Below, piece by piece: positions 60,227-64,000 of a stretch of DNA of 64,000 nt. The notes beneath the pieces are model-generated. The model had not been told where the DNA came from and did no database searches. It saw only the letters and a list, made by a program, of their open reading frames with translations. The translations under genes were made by a program, and so were the position numbers. The stretch spans positions 485,602 through 549,601 of the forward strand of contig NZ_KN708638.1 of assembly GCF_000805335.1 (NCBI RefSeq). Reading direction: 5' to 3'. Within the stretch, counting starts at the first letter, position 1; the number at the start of each line of letters is the position of its first letter. This DNA is from Streptomyces sp. CT34. Lineage in GTDB: Bacteria > Actinomycetota > Actinomycetes > Streptomycetales > Streptomycetaceae.

Positions 60227-60895
60227 TCAGCCCTTGACGTGGAACTCCCGCTTGTCGGCGAGTTTGCCGCCCTTGAAGCAGAAACGATAAACGGTGTCGG
60301 CGGCAGGGTTGTCCTCATCTGCCGTGGACAGGAACAGCAGGCATGTCGAACCGGCTGGTTCGGCCGGCAGCTTGCTCTTGACGCCAGACGTGAGGAACGA
60401 ACTGCCGGCCGGCAGCTTGTGCCGTACCTGCTCCTCGGGCTCGCCCCCCTTCACACCGGTGTAGACCTGCGGGTCGATCGCCCCCTTCTCGGCACCGCGG
60501 ACCACCGAACCGACCCCGAAGACGCCGACGACCACGAGCCCCACCAGCATCAGTAGGGCGGTCCCGGCAATGATCAGGCAGCCATTGCTCCGCTTCCTCG
60601 TCCTCATGATGGTCCTGAGCTCCTCGCGTGGGTCGAGTTGGTCGATGACCGGCTCACCCTCGCCGAGAGGCTCCGTCCCGTTCTGCTGCCAAAAGTCGTC
60701 CACAGCGCTATCGGAAGTCGTCTGTGTGCTCCCCGAACCGTGCGCGGCGCCCGGACCGTGGCCGTTCCCCGCCCGGTACGGGAACAGGCCCGCGAGCCGG
60801 AAGCCGCCGTCCTCCGCCGAGCCGGCGTACAGCATTCCGCCGACCGGCCGGGCCCGCTCCCCAGGCCGGTCAGCCCCTGCCCGCCGCCGATCGCG
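60227..60895 (-). pseudogene. Remnant of a NarL-type histidine kinase with C-terminal membrane/extracytoplasmic domain
   Basis: From 60895 leftward the frame reads GGGQGLTGLG, the end of an HATPase domain. One base is missing in a G-run near 60862, and the sequence continues in another frame as MLYAGSAEDGGFRLAGLFPYR. Then come the membrane segment CLIIAGTALLMLVGLVVVGVFGVGSVV and an outside domain (EEQVRHKLPAGSSFLTSG..., VYRFCFKGGKLADKREF) homologous to the tail of the kinase at 34288. The HisKA and most of HATPase are absent upstream. A 202-residue product from ATG 60835 could still be made as a membrane-anchored sensory domain. Confidence 0.75.
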
Positions 60896-61334
60896 GCCCG
60901 ATGCCCGGCGCCCGGCGCCGGCCTGCGGTACCGGCCCATTGGCTTCCGCTCACTTCCGCGAGCGCCGTTGCTCCGATGCCGGCTCCTGTGCTGCGGGACG
61001 GCTTGTCGCAACCACGTGGACGTTCCGGACGCCCTGCTACGGCCAACCGGCACCGCCAGGCGTACAACAGGGTCGCCCACGCCGCACCACTCCCGTTTCC
61101 TGGGCTCATACAGCCCAGCACGGTTAGCCGCGCGACCGCTATGAACAGGGAGTTTCCCGGGTGTCCGCGAGCCGTCGGCGACAGCCCGCCCACGACCGCG
61201 CCCGCAGTCCTGGCCGCTGACCGTCACCCGTCCACCGTGCCCGGCGTTGTCACGGGCGAGCGGCTCTTGCGGGCCGCACAGGATCGTGAAGAATCGCGAG
61301 CGACGTGACGGTTGCTTTCGGGAGGTGCCGCACA
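60896..61334. other. Intergenic region with decayed kinase flank, no gene
   Basis: Where the rest of the kinase should lie there are only arginine- and proline-rich shadow frames. No insertion sequence explains the loss. Confidence 0.35.
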
Positions 61335-62171
61335 GTGGCATACGGTGCTCAGCGGGCCTGTCCCGCCATGCGTCCCGTGGTCCAGGAGACGTATGGTCCG
61401 GCTGATCTGAGCAGTGTTCCGATCTTTGCCGGGGGATTCATCAACTTCGGCTACTGGCAAGCCATCGATCTTGACCGGCCGCTCGGCGAGGCGGATCGGA
61501 TCCGCAGCCAGGAGGATCTCTACCGGCACGTCCTGGACGTCGCTGGACTGCGGAAGGACCGGAAAGCCCTGGAAGTGGGCTGCGGGCTCGGCATGGGATG
61601 TGTGGTGGCCCTGCGGGAATACGGTTCCGCCGCGGTTACCGGCATGGACATCCATCCGGAGCAACTGCGGAGAGCACGCGACGCGCACGCCGGTCTGCTG
61701 CGGGCGGAGCCGGAACGGCTGCGGTTCGTCCAGGGCGCTGCGGAGCGCATGCCCTTCGAAGGCGGCGAATTCGATGCCGTCATCAGCGTGGAGGCCGCTC
61801 AGCACTTCCCCGATCTCGTCGCCTTCGCGGCAGAGACCTGGCGGGTGCTGCGACCGGGCGGCCGGGTGGCCGTCGCCAGCTTCTTCACCGTGGACGACGC
61901 ACCCGGCCGGCCCGAGGAGCTCGCCGCGCTTCTGGACAGCTACGCGAACGGCCTGGACATCGCCCGGCCGGCAAAGGCGCTCACGGATGCGTTCACGGAG
62001 GGCGGACTCACGGACGTGCGCGTCGAAACCATCGGGCATCACGTCTGGCCGGGCTGGGACCTCTGGCTCGGCCAGTGGTGGGCCCCGGGGACTTGGCCAC
62101 GGAACTTCCTGCGAGCCTATGAGCAGCGGCTCCTCGACTACTACGTCGTCACGGCAAGTCGTCCGGGCTAG
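61335..62171 (+). CDS. Class I SAM-dependent methyltransferase
   Basis: A 278-residue methyltransferase. FINFGYWQAID and SQEDLYRHVLDVAGL precede motif I KALEVGCGLGMGCVVAL (SAM loop). VTGMDIHPEQLRRARDAH is motif II, FEGGEFDAVISVEAAQHFPD motif post-II, and LRPGGRVAVASFFTVDD motif III. The FGYW start is shared with C-methyl and sterol-like or glandicoline-type methyltransferases acting on lipophilic acceptors. GTG 61335 follows GGGAGGTG; ATG codons at 61305 and 61368 are alternatives. It stands alone. Acceptor unknown. Confidence 0.85.
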   Translation: MAYGAQRACPAMRPVVQETYGPADLSSVPIFAGGFINFGYWQAIDLDRPLGEADRIRSQEDLYRHVLDVAGLRKDRKALEVGCGLGMGCVVALREYGSAAVTGMDIHPEQLRRARDAHAGLLRAEPERLRFVQGAAERMPFEGGEFDAVISVEAAQHFPDLVAFAAETWRVLRPGGRVAVASFFTVDDAPGRPEELAALLDSYANGLDIARPAKALTDAFTEGGLTDVRVETIGHHVWPGWDLWLGQWWAPGTWPRNFLRAYEQRLLDYYVVTASRPG

Positions 62172-62390
62172 TGCCATGGGCCAGGCGCCGTTGGTCCTCG
62201 ACGGCGGCCGGCTCCAGCGGGTACGCATCGAACCACCCGGCGCGGCTCTCCGGCCACCCACGCCACTCGCACAGCGCGGGGACGACACGGCCGAAGCAAG
62301 CGGCTCGGGGTGGCCGCGGAGGCGCCGGCCGAGTACCGGACCCGGCCGAAGACGGCGTACGAGCACGGCGAGGCTCGGCGCAACACCGCG

Positions 62391-63599
62391 TCACTGGTAC
62401 TGCGGGCGCCATTCGAAGAGCAGGATGGTCGCGTCGTCCCGCAGTTGATTGCGCTGGTAATCGAGGATGGCGTGGATGAGCAGCCGCAGGACCTCGGCCG
62501 GGAGCTGGCCGGCGGCGGAGGAGCGGATGATGAAGTCGGTGAACCGGTCGAGGCCGAACTCCGCACCGTCTGCGTCGCGAGCCTCCACGACACCGTCGGT
62601 GTAGAGCAGGACGCAGTCGCCCGGTTCCAGTGTGGTCTCGTGGACCTGCCGGGCTGCCGGGGCGAGTTGGCCGACCAGGCCGATCGGCGGCTGCGGGGGG
62701 CTGTCCAGCACGCCGTTGAGCACCCGCTTGTCACGGATCAGCAGCGGCGGCGGGTGACCGCAGTTGACCCACTGCAGCACCCCGGTGACCGCGTCGAGCC
62801 GGCACAGCACGCCGGTGCAGAAGTGGTCGGGCAGCCACTGGGCGAGCGCCTGGTCGACGGAGCCGACGACGTCGGCCAGGTCGCCACCGCCGCGGCGGGC
62901 GTTCCGCGCCGCCGCCATGGCGACCGAGGTGGTCAGGCCGGCGGTCAGATCGTGACCCATGGAGTCGAGGATCATGGCGTGCAGAATGTCCTTGACCACC
63001 GAGTGGTCGTAGGCGTCGCCGGCGACGTCGTAGGCCGGCTCCAGGACCGCGGTCGACACGCACCTCCTGCTGCCGACGGTGTGGGGTGGTACGAAGGCCC
63101 GCAGCATCTCGGTGGGCAGCCGCATGGTGGCGGTGCGGGTGAGGCCGGCGAGCCAGTCACTGTAGGCGCGCTTGGAGGTGATCAGCATGGCGAACAGATG
63201 GGCCAGCATCCGGCTGCGGCGCATCCGCACCCTGTCGAGCGAGGCGGTCCGCACCGCCAGCACGCCCAGCCGCTCCGCACCGTCGACCAGAGGTAGCCAG
63301 ACGATCACGCCGTCGTCGGCCTCGGCCACTCGCGAGGAGACCGTCCGGTAGGCCCAGCCGGCCGACGAGCGGTCCATCGGCAGCGGCACCAAGGCGTCGT
63401 CGAGCGGGATGAGCAGCCGTTGTTGCAGGTCGACGAGGTAGATCAGCACAGCGTCCAGGCCGAGGGCCGAGGCGCACCGGTTCGCCAGGGCGGGCAGTTC
63501 GAACGGCAGGGCCGTCTGTGCCTCGATGATCAACTCTTCCAGCCGATTCTCGTCGACGGCAGTGCCGGGACCTGCGGACGCGTGCGGTGGGTCCGACAC
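62391..63599 (-). CDS. SpoIIE-type PP2C phosphatase with GAF-like domain
   Basis: A roughly 402-residue protein. The N-terminal half (ANRCASALGLDAVLIYLVDLQQRLLIPLDD to LAVRTASL) is a GAF-like sensor, and the C-terminal half is SpoIIE: VAGDAYDHSV and ILDSMGHDLTAGLTTSVAMAAARN provide metal-binding Asp residues, and WVNCGHPPPLLI, LLYTDGVVEARDADG and RDDATILLFEW complete the fold. Such phosphatases dephosphorylate anti-anti-sigma factors in partner-switching cascades. I favour GTG 63599 (GGAAGGGG eight bases before); ATG 63659 and 63773 are in frame. Confidence 0.88.
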   Translation of the reverse strand: MSDPPHASAGPGTAVDENRLEELIIEAQTALPFELPALANRCASALGLDAVLIYLVDLQQRLLIPLDDALVPLPMDRSSAGWAYRTVSSRVAEADDGVIVWLPLVDGAERLGVLAVRTASLDRVRMRRSRMLAHLFAMLITSKRAYSDWLAGLTRTATMRLPTEMLRAFVPPHTVGSRRCVSTAVLEPAYDVAGDAYDHSVVKDILHAMILDSMGHDLTAGLTTSVAMAAARNARRGGGDLADVVGSVDQALAQWLPDHFCTGVLCRLDAVTGVLQWVNCGHPPPLLIRDKRVLNGVLDSPPQPPIGLVGQLAPAARQVHETTLEPGDCVLLYTDGVVEARDADGAEFGLDRFTDFIIRSSAAGQLPAEVLRLLIHAILDYQRNQLRDDATILLFEWRPQYQ

Positions 63600-63799
63600 G
63601 GGGATCACCCCTTCCGAGCCCAGTCTCACACCGATTCCCGTCTGTCTCACGTCAGGCATGATCGCGCCGGATGCAGCCGGCGCGACGAGGGCGAGAGCTG
63701 CGGCCAGGGCGGTGAGCTGAGCTCGCTCGTCCGGGCACACCTCGTGCGCCGGCCACCATGAGCTGGTCCCCACCCCCCTGGGGAGGACCGGACCCGATG

Positions 63800-63970
63800 T
63801 CGGCGGTAGCGCTCAGCCGCTTCGCGACCCCGTCCGGTTCGGTACCGACGACGTCCAGCACGAGCGTGCTGACCAAGGCCGGGTTCGTCCCGGTTGGCCC
63901 GGCCGACCCGGCCGACCTCGGCGGTAGGCCGGGCACCTGGTATCAGTGCGACCTGGCACTCCAGCCGTAG
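63800..63970 (+). pseudogene. C-terminal remnant of a GNAT acetyltransferase
   Basis: The frame ending at TAG 63968 reads SVLTKAGFVPVGPADPADLGGRPGTWYQCDL. That is the terminal strand of a GNAT (S-x-x-V-L-x-K-A-G-F then G-T-W-Y-x-x-D-L). The CoA-binding part is missing, and the preceding residues are degraded. A decayed gene at the window edge. Confidence 0.6.
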
Positions 63971-64000
63971 ATCACGATCTTGCTGGTTGCCCCGCTGCGG

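Overview
The window is high-GC actinobacterial DNA, almost certainly from a Streptomyces or a close relative. The signs are very high third-position GC, frequent GTG starts, purine-rich GGAGG-type ribosome sites, SigE-family ECF, SpoIIE-type phosphatase, Ser/Thr kinase and CYP105-like genes, DUF4232 and CAP secreted proteins, and a znu-zur locus with a cysteine-free ribosomal L32. Gene order is mosaic and several genes are broken (erythromycin-esterase-like, aminoglycoside-phosphotransferase-like, a histidine kinase, pieces of CHAP, VOC and GNAT genes). That suggests an accessory or chromosome-arm region, which is an inference.

Layout. 0-10.5 kb: an XRE-NACHT membrane protein, a CAP-domain secreted protein, a GNAT enzyme, a phosphodiester glycosidase, an acyl-CoA-dehydrogenase-fold flavoprotein, YciI, a divergent MarR/esterase pair with an operator dyad, and a YbhB/PEBP protein. 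11-15.2 kb: a compact candidate biosynthetic operon of a haem-oxygenase-like diiron oxidase, a PLP aminotransferase, a YczE-like membrane protein and a ketopantoate-reductase-family enzyme, followed by a small double-glycine-leader peptide with a cysteine-free core. 16.7-20.6 kb: a secreted protein, OsmC, and a translationally coupled acyl carrier protein/ketoacyl synthase pair.

21.2-28.4 kb is the most interesting part, a magnesium-responsive locus. An M-box (ykoK-type) Mg2+ riboswitch and a short leader ORF precede an NRAMP-related transporter whose metal-site motifs depart from canonical NRAMP, as expected for the NRMT magnesium branch. Downstream lie two VOC-fold proteins, a small basic protein and a free-standing copy of the MgtC C-terminal ACT-like domain. 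After an MFS gene, the whole leader (promoter dyad, M-box, leader ORF) is repeated, this time without a transporter. The two copies show compensatory changes in helices, so both were probably selected as RNA.

28.5-46 kb: secreted His/Lys-rich and glycine-rich proteins, an ECF sigma factor with a likely partner, a PIG-V-like mannosyltransferase, a histidine kinase with an unusual C-terminal membrane plus extracytoplasmic domain, an epoxide hydrolase, DUF899, a Ser/Thr kinase, a deacetylase-like lipoprotein and several small secreted proteins. 46-53 kb: a giant CtpH/CtpI-type P-type ATPase, a ferredoxin-P450 pair and a divergent TetR regulator that appears to start at CTG. 53.6-59.3 kb: the zinc-starvation regulon (Zur sites, znuA-C-B-B', zur, zinc-free L32, COG0523 GTPase) ending in a strong terminator. 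59.5-64 kb: an orphan NarL-type response regulator beside a frameshifted kinase remnant, a methyltransferase, a SpoIIE phosphatase and a GNAT fragment.

No tRNA, rRNA, CRISPR array or intact insertion sequence was recognised.
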